This document shows positions 8,313-15,510 of a stretch of DNA of 55,435 nt, in pieces; position 1 is the stretch's first letter, and each line of letters begins with the position of its first letter. The notes beneath the pieces are model-generated. The model ran no database searches. It saw nothing but the letters and a program-made list of their open reading frames with translations, and was not told the origin of the DNA. Both the position numbers and the translations under genes were made by a program. This stretch comes from an uncultured Acidobacteriota bacterium (GTDB taxonomy: Bacteria > Acidobacteriota > Vicinamibacteria > Vicinamibacterales > UBA2999): NCBI GenBank assembly GCA_902826515.1, contig CADEFD010000011.1, positions 1 to 55,435 on the forward strand, given 5' to 3'.

Positions 8313-9100
8313 GCGCGCCGGTTCGCGTCAGCGCGGTCTCGTTCCTGAACGCCCGGCCGCTCGTGCACGGTCTCGAGGCGGAGCCGGCGCTCTTCGACAT
8401 CGAGTTCGACCTGCCATCCGTCTGCGCGGAGCGCCTGCACGCCGGCGAGGTCGATCTCGGCCTCATCCCGTCGTTCGAGTACCTGCGCGGCGACTACCGC
8501 CTCGTGCCCGGCGTGGCGATCGGCTCCGACGGGCCGATCCTGTCGGTCGCCATCTTCACGAGGGTGCCGATGGGGCAGGTGCGGCGCCTGGCGCTCGACA
8601 CGAGTTCACGCACGTCGGCCGCGCTGACACGCATCCTCTGCGCGAAGCGGTGGCGGATGGCGCCGGAGTTCGTGCCGGCGCTGCCATCGCTCGACGACAT
8701 GCTCGCGACGGCGGATGCCGCCCTCATCATCGGCGACCCGGCGCTGGCCATCGATCCGCTGCCGCGGGGCATCGAGAAGATCGATCTGGGGCTCGCGTGG
8801 CAGGAGCTGACCGGCCTGCCGTTCGTCTACGCCGCGTGGGCGGGCCGGCCCGGCGCGCTCACGGCGCGACACGTCGCCGCCCTGGCGGCGGCGCGCGATC
8901 GTGGCGTCGAGGCCGTGGACGCCCTGGCCCTCGACGCGGCCGGGGGCGATCCGGTGCGCGCGGGCACCTTCGCCTCGTATCTACGTCATAATCTGCGGTA
9001 CACCTTCGGGCCGCGGGAGCAGGCGGGTCTCGAACGGTTTCACGCGCTGGCCGCCGAGGTGGGACACACCTCACGCGCGCTGCCGCTGCGGTTCTACTGA
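8309..9100 (+). CDS. mqnA: Chorismate dehydratase MqnA
   Basis: MqnA dehydrates chorismate to 3-enolpyruvylbenzoate, the first committed step of the futalosine menaquinone route. The 263-residue product has a periplasmic-binding-protein-like fold starting VRVSAVSFLNARPLVHGLE, with the family motifs 'LHAGEVDLGLIPSFEYL', 'DTSSRTSAALTRIL', 'DAALIIGDPAL' and 'DLGLAWQELTGLPFVYAAW'. Length is typical for the family. The ATG overlaps the preceding stop (ATGA) and its own stop overlaps the mqnC start (TGATG), so expression is coupled on both sides. Confidence 0.95.
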   Translation: MSAPVRVSAVSFLNARPLVHGLEAEPALFDIEFDLPSVCAERLHAGEVDLGLIPSFEYLRGDYRLVPGVAIGSDGPILSVAIFTRVPMGQVRRLALDTSSRTSAALTRILCAKRWRMAPEFVPALPSLDDMLATADAALIIGDPALAIDPLPRGIEKIDLGLAWQELTGLPFVYAAWAGRPGALTARHVAALAAARDRGVEAVDALALDAAGGDPVRAGTFASYLRHNLRYTFGPREQAGLERFHALAAEVGHTSRALPLRFY

Positions 9101-10329
9101 TGACATTCAGCCTCGATGCCCTCGGCGCCCGCATTCTCGACGGCGGCCGGCTCACCGCCGACGAAGCCCTCTGGCTCTACCGCGAGGCGCCGACGATGTG
9201 GCTCGGCCGCATGGCAGACGCCGTGCGCCGGCGCAAACATCCGCACGGTGTCGTCACCTACATCATCGACCGCAACGTGAACTACACGAACGTCTGCGTG
9301 GCGCGCTGCAACTTCTGCGCGTTCTACCGCACGGTCGGGCACGCCGAGGGCTACGTGCTCGGCTTCGACGAGATCCACCGCAAGATCGACGAGACGATGG
9401 CGCTCGGCGGCAACCAGCTGCTGCTGCAGGGCGGCCACAATCCCGATCTGCCGCTGGCCTGGTATGAAGACCTTTTCCGCGGCATCAAGGCGAAGTATCC
9501 AGACTTCAAGCTGCACGCGCTCTCGCCGCCCGAGATCCTCCACATCGCGAAGACGTCGAAGCTGCCGGTGCCGGAGGTCGTGACGCGCCTCGTGGCCGTG
9601 GGCCTCGACAGCGTGCCCGGCGGCGGCGCCGAGATCCTCGTGGACCGCGTCCGCAAGCTGCTCAACTGTTACTCGAAGGCCACGGCCGACGAGTGGCTCG
9701 ACGTGATGCGCGAAGTGCACAAGGCCGGGCTGCGCACGACCGCCACGATGATGTACGGCACGGTCGAAACCGACGAGGAACGCCTCGAGCACATGCTGCG
9801 CCTGCGCGCGCTGCAGGACGAGACGGGCGGCTTCACGGCCTTCATCACGTGGAGCTATCAGCCGGAACACACCGAACGCGGCGGGGAAGAGGCGACCGGC
9901 GTCGATTACCTGCGCACGCTCGCCATCGCCCGGCTCGTGCTCGACAACTTCGACAACCTGCAGGCGTCGTGGGTGACGCAGGGCGGCAAGGTCGGGCAGC
10001 TCAGCCTGGCCTTCGGCGCCAACGACATGGGCAGCGTGATGATCGAAGAGAACGTCGTGCGCGCGGCCGGCGCCGAATACTGCATGGACGAATACGAGGT
10101 CGTGCGGAACATCGAGAACGCCGGCTTCACCGCGTCGCGACGCACCATGCACTACGAACACCTCGGCACGCCGGTGTTCCGCCAGCGCGAGGTGCCCCGC
10201 GTGCTGGCGCTCGCCACGGCGCGGCAGGAAGGCGATCAGTCGGTGCCCGCCGAGCTCGTGAACTACGAGGCGAAGAGCGCCGCCGGCAAGCGGCAGCGCG
10301 GCCAGGCGCCGCCGTCGCCGGTGGCGTGA
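9100..10329 (+). CDS. mqnC: Cyclic dehypoxanthinyl futalosine synthase MqnC
   Basis: A radical-SAM enzyme that cyclises dehypoxanthine futalosine. The cluster motif is intact in 'NYTNVCVARCNFCAFYR' (Cys ~66, 70, 73). 'LLLQGGHNPDLPL' and 'HALSPPEI' mark MqnC rather than MqnE. Other conserved blocks are 'SVPGGGAEIL', 'TATMMYGTVET' and 'QASWVTQGGKVGQLSLAFGA'. At 409 residues it is slightly longer than many homologues because of a basic C-terminal tail after 'LVNYEAKS'. It overlaps mqnA by one base and the next gene by four (GTGA). This intact MqnC makes the loss of the same motif in the MqnE-like neighbour at 7425-8312 stand out. Confidence 0.95.
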   Translation: MTFSLDALGARILDGGRLTADEALWLYREAPTMWLGRMADAVRRRKHPHGVVTYIIDRNVNYTNVCVARCNFCAFYRTVGHAEGYVLGFDEIHRKIDETMALGGNQLLLQGGHNPDLPLAWYEDLFRGIKAKYPDFKLHALSPPEILHIAKTSKLPVPEVVTRLVAVGLDSVPGGGAEILVDRVRKLLNCYSKATADEWLDVMREVHKAGLRTTATMMYGTVETDEERLEHMLRLRALQDETGGFTAFITWSYQPEHTERGGEEATGVDYLRTLAIARLVLDNFDNLQASWVTQGGKVGQLSLAFGANDMGSVMIEENVVRAAGAEYCMDEYEVVRNIENAGFTASRRTMHYEHLGTPVFRQREVPRVLALATARQEGDQSVPAELVNYEAKSAAGKRQRGQAPPSPVA

Positions 10330-11591
10330 GCGCGCCGGTGACCGCCGGCCCGTCAGGGCGCCTGCTGCGCGCGGCCTGGGTCTGCCCGATCGACCAGCCG
10401 CCGCTCCGCGACGGCTGGGTGCACGTCGTCGATGGCCGCATCGCCGCGGTCGGTGCCGGGCACGACGCGCCTGCTGCGGCGGAGGTCGAGGACCTCGGCG
10501 CCGCGGTGATCCTGCCCGGGCTCGTCAACGCCCACACGCATCTCGAGCTCTCGTGGCTGCGCGGCCAGGTGCCCCCGAGCGGCGATTTCCTCGCCTGGGT
10601 GGGCCAGCTCATGGCGCTGCGCACGTCGTTCGAACGATCCGACGATCCGGCGGTGATGACGCCCGTGGCCGACGCCGTGGCCGAGATGCGCGCCAGCGGC
10701 ACGGTCGCGGTTGGCGACATCGCCAATGCGCTCGTGACGCCCGCCGTGCTCGCGGATGCCGGCATGCCGGCCGTCGTCTTCCACGAGCTCATGGGCTTCG
10801 GCGTGACCGACGGCGCGCCGGTGGTCGCGCGCGCGGTGGCGCGCCATGCGCCGCTCGAGTCGCGCCAGGTGCGCATCGTGCCGGCGCCGCACGCGCCGTT
10901 TTCGGTCTCCGAGGCGCTCTTCACGGCGATTCGTGACGTGGTGCGGGCCGCGCCGCGGCCGCTGACCAGCGTGCACGTGGGCGAGTCGCCGGCCGAAGTG
11001 GAACTGCTGCGGAGCGGTCAGGGGCCGTGGCGCGAACGCCTCGCCGCGCTTGGCGTGTGGCGGGACGAGTGGCAGGCGCCGGGCCGCGGCCCGGCCGACT
11101 ACCTCTGCGACCTCGGCGTCATCGCCGCCGGCACGCTCGTGGTGCACGGCGTGCAACTCACCGACGCCGAACTCGCGCGTCTGGCCGCGACGGATGCGAC
11201 GCTCGTCACCTGCCCGCGCAGCAATGTCTGGGTGGGCGTCGGCGCGCCGCCGCTCGCGCGTTTCCTGGCGTCCGGCGTGCGCCTCGCCGTGGGCACCGAC
11301 AGTCTCGCCAGCGCGCCCGACCTGAATCTCTTCGCCGAGCTCCAGGCGATGCGCGACCTCGCGCCGGACGCACCGGCGCGCCGTCTGCTGGCAGCCGCGA
11401 CGCTCGGCGGCGCGGAGGCGCTGGGGCTCGACGCGGAGCTTGGCACGATCGCGCCGGGGAAACGCGCCGCGCTCATCGCCGTGACGCTGCCGGCCGGCGT
11501 GGCCGATCCGGAAGCGGCGCTGCTTGGCGGAATCGCCCCCGCCGCGGTGCGCGTCCTGGAGATGGCCGGTTACCATGGAGGCCGTCCCTGA
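10326..11591 (+). CDS. Amidohydrolase, probable aminofutalosine deaminase
   Basis: A 421-residue metal-dependent hydrolase of the TRZ/ATZ-like cytosine/adenosine deaminase group. An N-terminal composite-beta segment is followed by NAHTHLELS (metal ligands His ~70 and ~72), 'HVGESPAEVELL', 'VVHGVQLTDAEL', 'TCPRSNVWVG' and 'AVGTDSLASAPDLNLF' with the metal Asp. Its place between mqnC and mqnP suggests it deaminates aminodeoxyfutalosine to futalosine (MqnX-type activity, EC 3.5.4.40); several mqn operons carry such an enzyme. Substrate is inferred from context. GTG 10326 overlaps the mqnC stop (GTGA), and its stop overlaps the mqnP ATG by one base. Alternative: a general purine or guanine deaminase. 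Confidence 0.8.
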   Translation: MSAPVTAGPSGRLLRAAWVCPIDQPPLRDGWVHVVDGRIAAVGAGHDAPAAAEVEDLGAAVILPGLVNAHTHLELSWLRGQVPPSGDFLAWVGQLMALRTSFERSDDPAVMTPVADAVAEMRASGTVAVGDIANALVTPAVLADAGMPAVVFHELMGFGVTDGAPVVARAVARHAPLESRQVRIVPAPHAPFSVSEALFTAIRDVVRAAPRPLTSVHVGESPAEVELLRSGQGPWRERLAALGVWRDEWQAPGRGPADYLCDLGVIAAGTLVVHGVQLTDAELARLAATDATLVTCPRSNVWVGVGAPPLARFLASGVRLAVGTDSLASAPDLNLFAELQAMRDLAPDAPARRLLAAATLGGAEALGLDAELGTIAPGKRAALIAVTLPAGVADPEAALLGGIAPAAVRVLEMAGYHGGRP

Positions 11592-12442
11592 TGGCGTCCG
11601 TCTCGACCTATCTCTCGTTCGTGCGCGTCAGCCACACGGTGTTCGCGCTGCCGTTTGCGTTCACCGGGGCGCTGCTGGCCTCGCGCGAATCGGCGCCGTC
11701 GTGGCGGCAGTTCGGCTGGATCCTCGTCTGTATGGTGGCGGCGCGCAGCGCCGCGATGGGATTCAACCGCATCGTGGACGCCCGTTTCGACGCGAAGAAC
11801 CCGCGCACCGCGAATCGCGAGCTGCCGCGCGGCGCCATGTCGGCCACCGAAGCGTGGGCCTTCGTGATCGTGGCGGCCGCGGCCTTCGTGGCCAGCGCCT
11901 TCCAGATCAGCGCCCTCTGCGGCTGGCTGTCGCCGCTCGCGCTCGCCATCGTCGGCTGGTATTCGCTGGCGAAACGCTTCACCTACTACACGCAGGCGTT
12001 CCTCGGCCTCGCCATGGCGGTGGCGCCGGTCGGCGGGTGGCTCGCCGCCGGGGGCGGCCTGGCGTGGACGCCGTGGCTGCTCGGCCTCGCGATCGCCTTG
12101 TGGGTCGCCGGGTTCGACATCATCTACGCCTGCCAGGACGAAGCGTTCGACCGCGCGCACGGCCTGAAGTCGATTCCGGTGAAGTTCGGGATCGCCGGGG
12201 CGCTGCGCCTGTCGCGTCTGCTGCACGCGGCCACCATCGCCGCCATGGCCTCACTCGCGCTCGTCGCGCCGCTCGGCCCGGTCTATCTGGGCGGCGTCGC
12301 GGTGGTCGCGCTGCTGCTCGCCTACGAACAGTCGATGGTCGCGCCCGACGACCTGTCGCGCGCCGCCGAAGCCTTCAATCTGAACGGGTATGTGGGGATT
12401 CTCTACATGACGACGACCGCGGTGGCGCTTTATGTCGGCTGA
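11591..12442 (+). CDS. mqnP: UbiA-family menaquinone polyprenyltransferase MqnP
   Basis: A 283-residue integral membrane prenyltransferase that should attach the isoprenoid tail to 1,4-dihydroxy-6-naphthoate or its precursor in the futalosine pathway. The opening 'YLSFVRVSHTVFALPFAF' is typical of MqnP-type UbiA proteins. The first Asp-rich motif NRIVDARFDAKNPRT (~59-72) and the second, 'DIIYACQDEAFDRAHG', bind Mg-diphosphate. About eight hydrophobic helices can be traced, e.g. 'WAFVIVAAAAFVASAF' and 'VYLGGVAVVALLLAY'. It is coupled to the deaminase upstream (TGATG) and overlaps ubiE by 11 bases. Confidence 0.92.
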   Translation: MASVSTYLSFVRVSHTVFALPFAFTGALLASRESAPSWRQFGWILVCMVAARSAAMGFNRIVDARFDAKNPRTANRELPRGAMSATEAWAFVIVAAAAFVASAFQISALCGWLSPLALAIVGWYSLAKRFTYYTQAFLGLAMAVAPVGGWLAAGGGLAWTPWLLGLAIALWVAGFDIIYACQDEAFDRAHGLKSIPVKFGIAGALRLSRLLHAATIAAMASLALVAPLGPVYLGGVAVVALLLAYEQSMVAPDDLSRAAEAFNLNGYVGILYMTTTAVALYVG

Positions 12443-13178
12443 GCGCGGCGGCATGGGCGCCGAGCCCCTGCCGCTCGACAAGGCGCCCTCGCGCATCGCC
12501 GGGATGTTCGACGCCATCGCCGGCAAGTACGACCTGCTGAACATGGTGCTCTCGGCCGGGCTCGACCGCCAGTGGCGGAAGCAGGCGATCGCGTCGCTGG
12601 CCCTCACCGGCCAGGAACGGGTCCTCGATGTCTGCGCCGGCACGGCCGATGTGTCGATCGGCGCGGCGCTTGCGAGCCCCGGCAGCCCGCGTGTCGTGGG
12701 CGTGGACTTCGCCGGCGCGATGCTCGCCAAGGGGCAGGAGAAGATCCGCGCCGCCGGCCTGCCCGGCACGGTACAGCTCGTGCGCGGCGATGCGATGACG
12801 CTGCCGGTGACCGATCAGTCGGTCGACTGCGTCACGATCGCCTTCGGCATCCGCAACGTGCAGGCCACGGCCGTGGCGCTCCGCGAACTGCACCGCGTGC
12901 TCAAGCCGGGCGGCCGTCTCGCCATCCTCGAGTTCGGCCTGCCGCAGGCGCCGGGTCTGCGTCAGCTCTACCAGTGGTATTTCCTCGGCGTGCTGCCGAA
13001 GATCGGCCGGATGGTCTCGAAACACGGCGGCGCCTATTCGTATCTGCCGCAGTCGGTGGGCGCGTTTCCCTGGGGGGATGACTTCGCGCGGCTGCTGACC
13101 GAGGCGGGGTTTTCCCAGGCGCAGTCCAGACCATTGACGCTCGGCGTCGTCTATCTCTACACGGCCCGCAAGGGATGA
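12432..13178 (+). CDS. menG: Demethylmenaquinone methyltransferase (UbiE/MenG)
   Basis: The final SAM-dependent C-methylation of demethylmenaquinone to menaquinone. The 248-residue class I methyltransferase begins with the UbiE signature FDAIAGKYDLLNMVLSAGLD and has motif I 'VLDVCAGTADVSIGA'. It continues with 'VVGVDFAGAMLAKGQ', 'DCVTIAFGIRNVQ' (the diagnostic FGIRN block), 'VLKPGGRLAILEF' and 'YSYLPQSVGAFP'. The ATG at 12432 overlaps the mqnP end by 11 bases, so it is the last member of the coupled run that starts at 4412. The pathway steps MqnB and MqnD, and an intact MqnE, are not in this window. Confidence 0.93.
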   Translation: MSAERGGMGAEPLPLDKAPSRIAGMFDAIAGKYDLLNMVLSAGLDRQWRKQAIASLALTGQERVLDVCAGTADVSIGAALASPGSPRVVGVDFAGAMLAKGQEKIRAAGLPGTVQLVRGDAMTLPVTDQSVDCVTIAFGIRNVQATAVALRELHRVLKPGGRLAILEFGLPQAPGLRQLYQWYFLGVLPKIGRMVSKHGGAYSYLPQSVGAFPWGDDFARLLTEAGFSQAQSRPLTLGVVYLYTARKG

Positions 13179-13220
13179 CCCGGAGCGCCCGGCCCGCCCC
13201 GGGCCCCGGCGCGCGACGGG

Positions 13221-13226
13221 TATAAT
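13221..13226 (+). promoter_or_regulatory. Predicted -10 box for the TonB-like gene
   Basis: A perfect TATAAT in an otherwise GC-rich gap, 15 bases before the ATG at 13242. No good -35 is seen 16-18 bases upstream. Transcription would start near 13233, leaving a leader of about nine bases without a clear Shine-Dalgarno. Confidence 0.6.
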
Positions 13227-13241
13227 CGAGTCAACTGCTTC

Positions 13242-14204
13242 ATGTACTTCGACTTCGACGATCGCTACGAGCAAGTCGAAGCGGTCGGCAGTGCGATTTC
13301 CCGGCGGGAAGGGGTCGTGCTGTCGGTCGTGGTGCATGTGGGCATCGTGCTCGCGCTGTTGTTCGCGCCGAAGCTCGCCTTCTTCCAGCCCACCCCCGAA
13401 GAACTCCAGGCCCGCGAAGAGGAGCGGCAGCGCCAGCAGGCGCGCAACGAGGAGTCGCCCCGGTTCGTCGTGGTCGAGCCGCTGCGCGACGTGCCGGCGC
13501 CCGCGCCGCCCCCCAAGGCGGATCTCTCCGATCTGGACCGGCAGGCCTCGGCGCCCGCGGCCATCGAGCGGCCCGAAAACGCCCTGCCGTTCGCGCGCGG
13601 CAACTCGTCCGAACGCGTCGAAGCGGCCCCCGACGAACGCGCCCGCGGCAAGGGGCCCGAGCCCGAACCGGCGCCGCCGGCGCCCGAGCGCACCGCCGAG
13701 AACGCCGCGCCGCTGCCGCCGTCTGACACCGCGCAGCCGGCACCGCGCCAGGCCGAGGCCGATCCGCGGCCGCCCCAGCGGGCGCCCGGCGGGCAGCTCG
13801 GCGAGGCCCTGCGCGACCTGCAGAAGTACGTGCAGCGCGAGTCGTACAACAACCCCAACGGCGGCGTGAACGAGTTCGGCCCGGCCATCCAGTTCGACAC
13901 CAAGGGCGTCGAGTTCGGGCCGTGGATCCGCCGCTTCATCGCCCAGGTGAAGCGCAACTGGATCGTGCCCAACTCGGCGCTGGCGATGCGCGGCCGGGTC
14001 GTCATCCAGTTCAACGTGCACAGGGACGGCTCGATTACCGACGTCACGATCGTGCGTCCGTCGGAGATCGATTCCTTCAATCGGTCGGCGGCGAACGCCC
14101 TGATGATGTCGAACCCCACGACGCCGCTCCCGCCCGAATATCCGGACGACAAGGCCTTCTTCACCGTGACCTTCTTCTTCAACGAGTCGCCGGCGCCGCA
14201 ATGA
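13242..14204 (+). CDS. TonB/TolA-like energy transducer protein
   Basis: A 320-residue inner-membrane protein with a short cytoplasmic N-terminus and one transmembrane helix ('VVVHVGIVLALLFAP', ~28-42). A long periplasmic spacer rich in Pro, Ala and Glu (~45-190) follows, then a C-terminal TonB-type domain (~215-315). Visible in that domain are 'IRRFIAQVKRNWIVPNSA', 'GRVVIQFNVHRDGSITDVTI', and 'FNRSAANALMMSNPTTPLP', the pattern of TonB/TolA C-terminal domains. It should couple proton-motive force to outer-membrane receptors or to the Tol-Pal system; the exbB/tolQ partners are not nearby. The stop overlaps the start of a 31-codon reading frame (ATGA). Confidence 0.85.
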   Translation: MYFDFDDRYEQVEAVGSAISRREGVVLSVVVHVGIVLALLFAPKLAFFQPTPEELQAREEERQRQQARNEESPRFVVVEPLRDVPAPAPPPKADLSDLDRQASAPAAIERPENALPFARGNSSERVEAAPDERARGKGPEPEPAPPAPERTAENAAPLPPSDTAQPAPRQAEADPRPPQRAPGGQLGEALRDLQKYVQRESYNNPNGGVNEFGPAIQFDTKGVEFGPWIRRFIAQVKRNWIVPNSALAMRGRVVIQFNVHRDGSITDVTIVRPSEIDSFNRSAANALMMSNPTTPLPPEYPDDKAFFTVTFFFNESPAPQ

Positions 14205-14296
14205 CCTCGCGCGCGCAGCAGACCGGGCTCGTGGTGGTGGTCACGGCGCTGGCCGCGGTCGTGTTCGGCCCGCTGGCCTGCCGTCTCACGTGGTGA
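14201..14296 (+). CDS. 31-residue hydrophobic mini-ORF between the TonB-like gene and miaA
   Basis: An ATG at 14201 overlaps the TonB-like stop (ATGA). The frame runs 31 codons and its stop overlaps the GTG of miaA at 14293 (GTGA). The peptide is MTSRAQQT followed by a membrane-spanning stretch, GLVVVVTALAAVVFGPLAC, and a short basic end. The double stop-start coupling suggests it is translated, either as a true single-pass small membrane protein or as a reading frame that carries ribosomes from the TonB-like gene into miaA. No homologue is recognised; a chance frame remains possible. Confidence 0.45.
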   Translation: MTSRAQQTGLVVVVTALAAVVFGPLACRLTW

Positions 14297-15252
14297 CGCC
14301 GCGGTTCGTCGCCGTGCTGGGGCCGACGGCGACGGGGAAGTCGTCGCTCGGGCTGGCCATCGCCCGTCGCTACGGCGGCGAGATCGTGAACTGCGACTCG
14401 ACGGCGGTCTACCGCGGTTTCGACATCGGCACCGACAAGGTGCCGCCGGCGCAGCAGCAGGGCATTCCGCACCATCTCATCGATATCGTCGATCCCACCG
14501 ACGAGTACACGGCCGCACGCTTCGCGCACGATGCCGCCGCGGTCATTCGCGACATCCACGCCCGCGGGCGGCTGCCGATCGTGGTGGGCGGCACGGGCCT
14601 CTACTTCCGCGCGCTCACGCGGGGCTTGTTTCCGGGGCCGCCGGCCGACGCGACGCTGCGCGCGCGCCTCGAGCGGGTGGCCGAACGCCGTGGCAACCAG
14701 TGGCTGCACCGCCTGCTCGGACGCCGTGATCCGGTGTCGGCCGCGCGAATCGCCAGCGCCGATCGCAAGCGCATGATTCGCGCGATCGAAGTGCTGCTGC
14801 TCACCGGCCGGCCGCTGACGGCGCACTTCGCTGACACGGTGTCGCCGCTGCCGGAGTTCGAGGTGGTCGCGATCGGCCTGCGCCTGTCGCTCGAGGCGCT
14901 CGAGCCGCGACTGGCGCGGCGCGTCGACGAGCAGTTCGCGGCCGGACTCGAGGCCGAGGTGCGCGGGCTGCTCGCGCGCGGCGTGCCGCGGCAGGCGCGG
15001 CCGTTCGGCGGCCTCGTCTACCGGCAGATGCTCGACGAGCTCGACGGTGTGCGTGATCGGGACGCGACGCGTGCACTCATCGTGCAGGAGAACCGCCGCT
15101 ACGCGCGCCGGCAGTTGATCTGGTTCCGCAAAGAGCCTACTCTTAGGTGGTTTGACGGACCCGGAGAAGCGGCGCAGGTCCAGGCGCGCGTCTTCGAGCA
15201 TCTGGGTTCGCGGGGTTTGCACGACGACGGGAGCGACGTGAGCAATGGCTGA
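14293..15252 (+). CDS. miaA: tRNA dimethylallyltransferase MiaA
   Basis: MiaA prenylates A37 of tRNAs that read codons beginning with U, using DMAPP. The ~319-residue product starts with the P-loop 'VLGPTATGKSSLGLAIA' and contains 'EIVNCDSTAVYRGFDIGTDK' (substrate DSxQ/V region), 'GIPHHLIDIVDPTDEYTAARF', 'PIVVGGTGLYFRALTRGLF' and the C-terminal 'YARRQLIWFRKEPTLRWFD', all MiaA hallmarks. GTG 14293 forms a GTGA overlap with the mini-ORF stop; GTG 14290 is a one-codon-longer alternative. The 3' end overlaps hfq by eight bases, the common miaA-hfq pair. Confidence 0.95.
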   Translation: MTPRFVAVLGPTATGKSSLGLAIARRYGGEIVNCDSTAVYRGFDIGTDKVPPAQQQGIPHHLIDIVDPTDEYTAARFAHDAAAVIRDIHARGRLPIVVGGTGLYFRALTRGLFPGPPADATLRARLERVAERRGNQWLHRLLGRRDPVSAARIASADRKRMIRAIEVLLLTGRPLTAHFADTVSPLPEFEVVAIGLRLSLEALEPRLARRVDEQFAAGLEAEVRGLLARGVPRQARPFGGLVYRQMLDELDGVRDRDATRALIVQENRRYARRQLIWFRKEPTLRWFDGPGEAAQVQARVFEHLGSRGLHDDGSDVSNG

Positions 15253-15493
15253 CGGAAAATCGAGCGCACCCAACATCCAGGACGTCTTCCTCAACTACGC
15301 CCGTCGCGAGAAACTCGCGGTCACGGTGCACCTCCTCGATGGCCGGCAGTTCGAATGCCGGATCAAGAACTTCGATCGCTTCGCGGTCGTCATCGAATGC
15401 GACGGCCTCGACTCGCTGGTCTTCAAGCACGCCATCGCCACCCTGCGCGTGCCGCGCAGCGTGCCCAACTACTTCTCGTCGCACCACCCCTGA
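15245..15493 (+). CDS. hfq: RNA chaperone Hfq
   Basis: Hfq is the hexameric Sm-like RNA chaperone that helps small RNAs pair with mRNAs. The 82-residue product has Sm1 ('IQDVFLNYARREKLAVTVHLL...FDRFAVVI') and Sm2 ('LVFKHAIATL'). Proximal-face residues are kept: Gln of IQD, the Phe of FDRF, and KH. The rim RR is kept as well. Distal-face positions differ from E. coli numbering: Tyr25 is His, Asn28 is Asp, Ile30 is Arg and Gln52 is Ser; Tyr55 is Phe. Two cysteines (in FECRI and IECDG) are also unusual. It overlaps miaA by eight bases. Identity is secure; the consequences for RNA binding are inferred. Confidence 0.93.
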   Translation: MADGKSSAPNIQDVFLNYARREKLAVTVHLLDGRQFECRIKNFDRFAVVIECDGLDSLVFKHAIATLRVPRSVPNYFSSHHP

Positions 15494-15510
15494 TCGGGTC
15501 AGGCCCGCGG

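Noticed and set aside
9100..10329. Reading mqnC as MqnE
   Set aside because: The LLLQGGHNPDLPL block and YIIDRNVNYTN wording are MqnC-type; the MqnE-like sequence is the cysteine-less neighbour at 7425-8312.
13187..13204. GCCCGG-CCCGCC-CCGGGC hairpin after menG
   Set aside because: Plausible stem but no T tract and the surrounding 40 bases are almost all G and C, so such stems arise by chance; not called a terminator.
12375..14201. Long minus-strand frame opposite ubiE and the TonB-like gene
   Set aside because: Arg/Gly/His-rich composition and no family motif; explained by the plus-strand genes.
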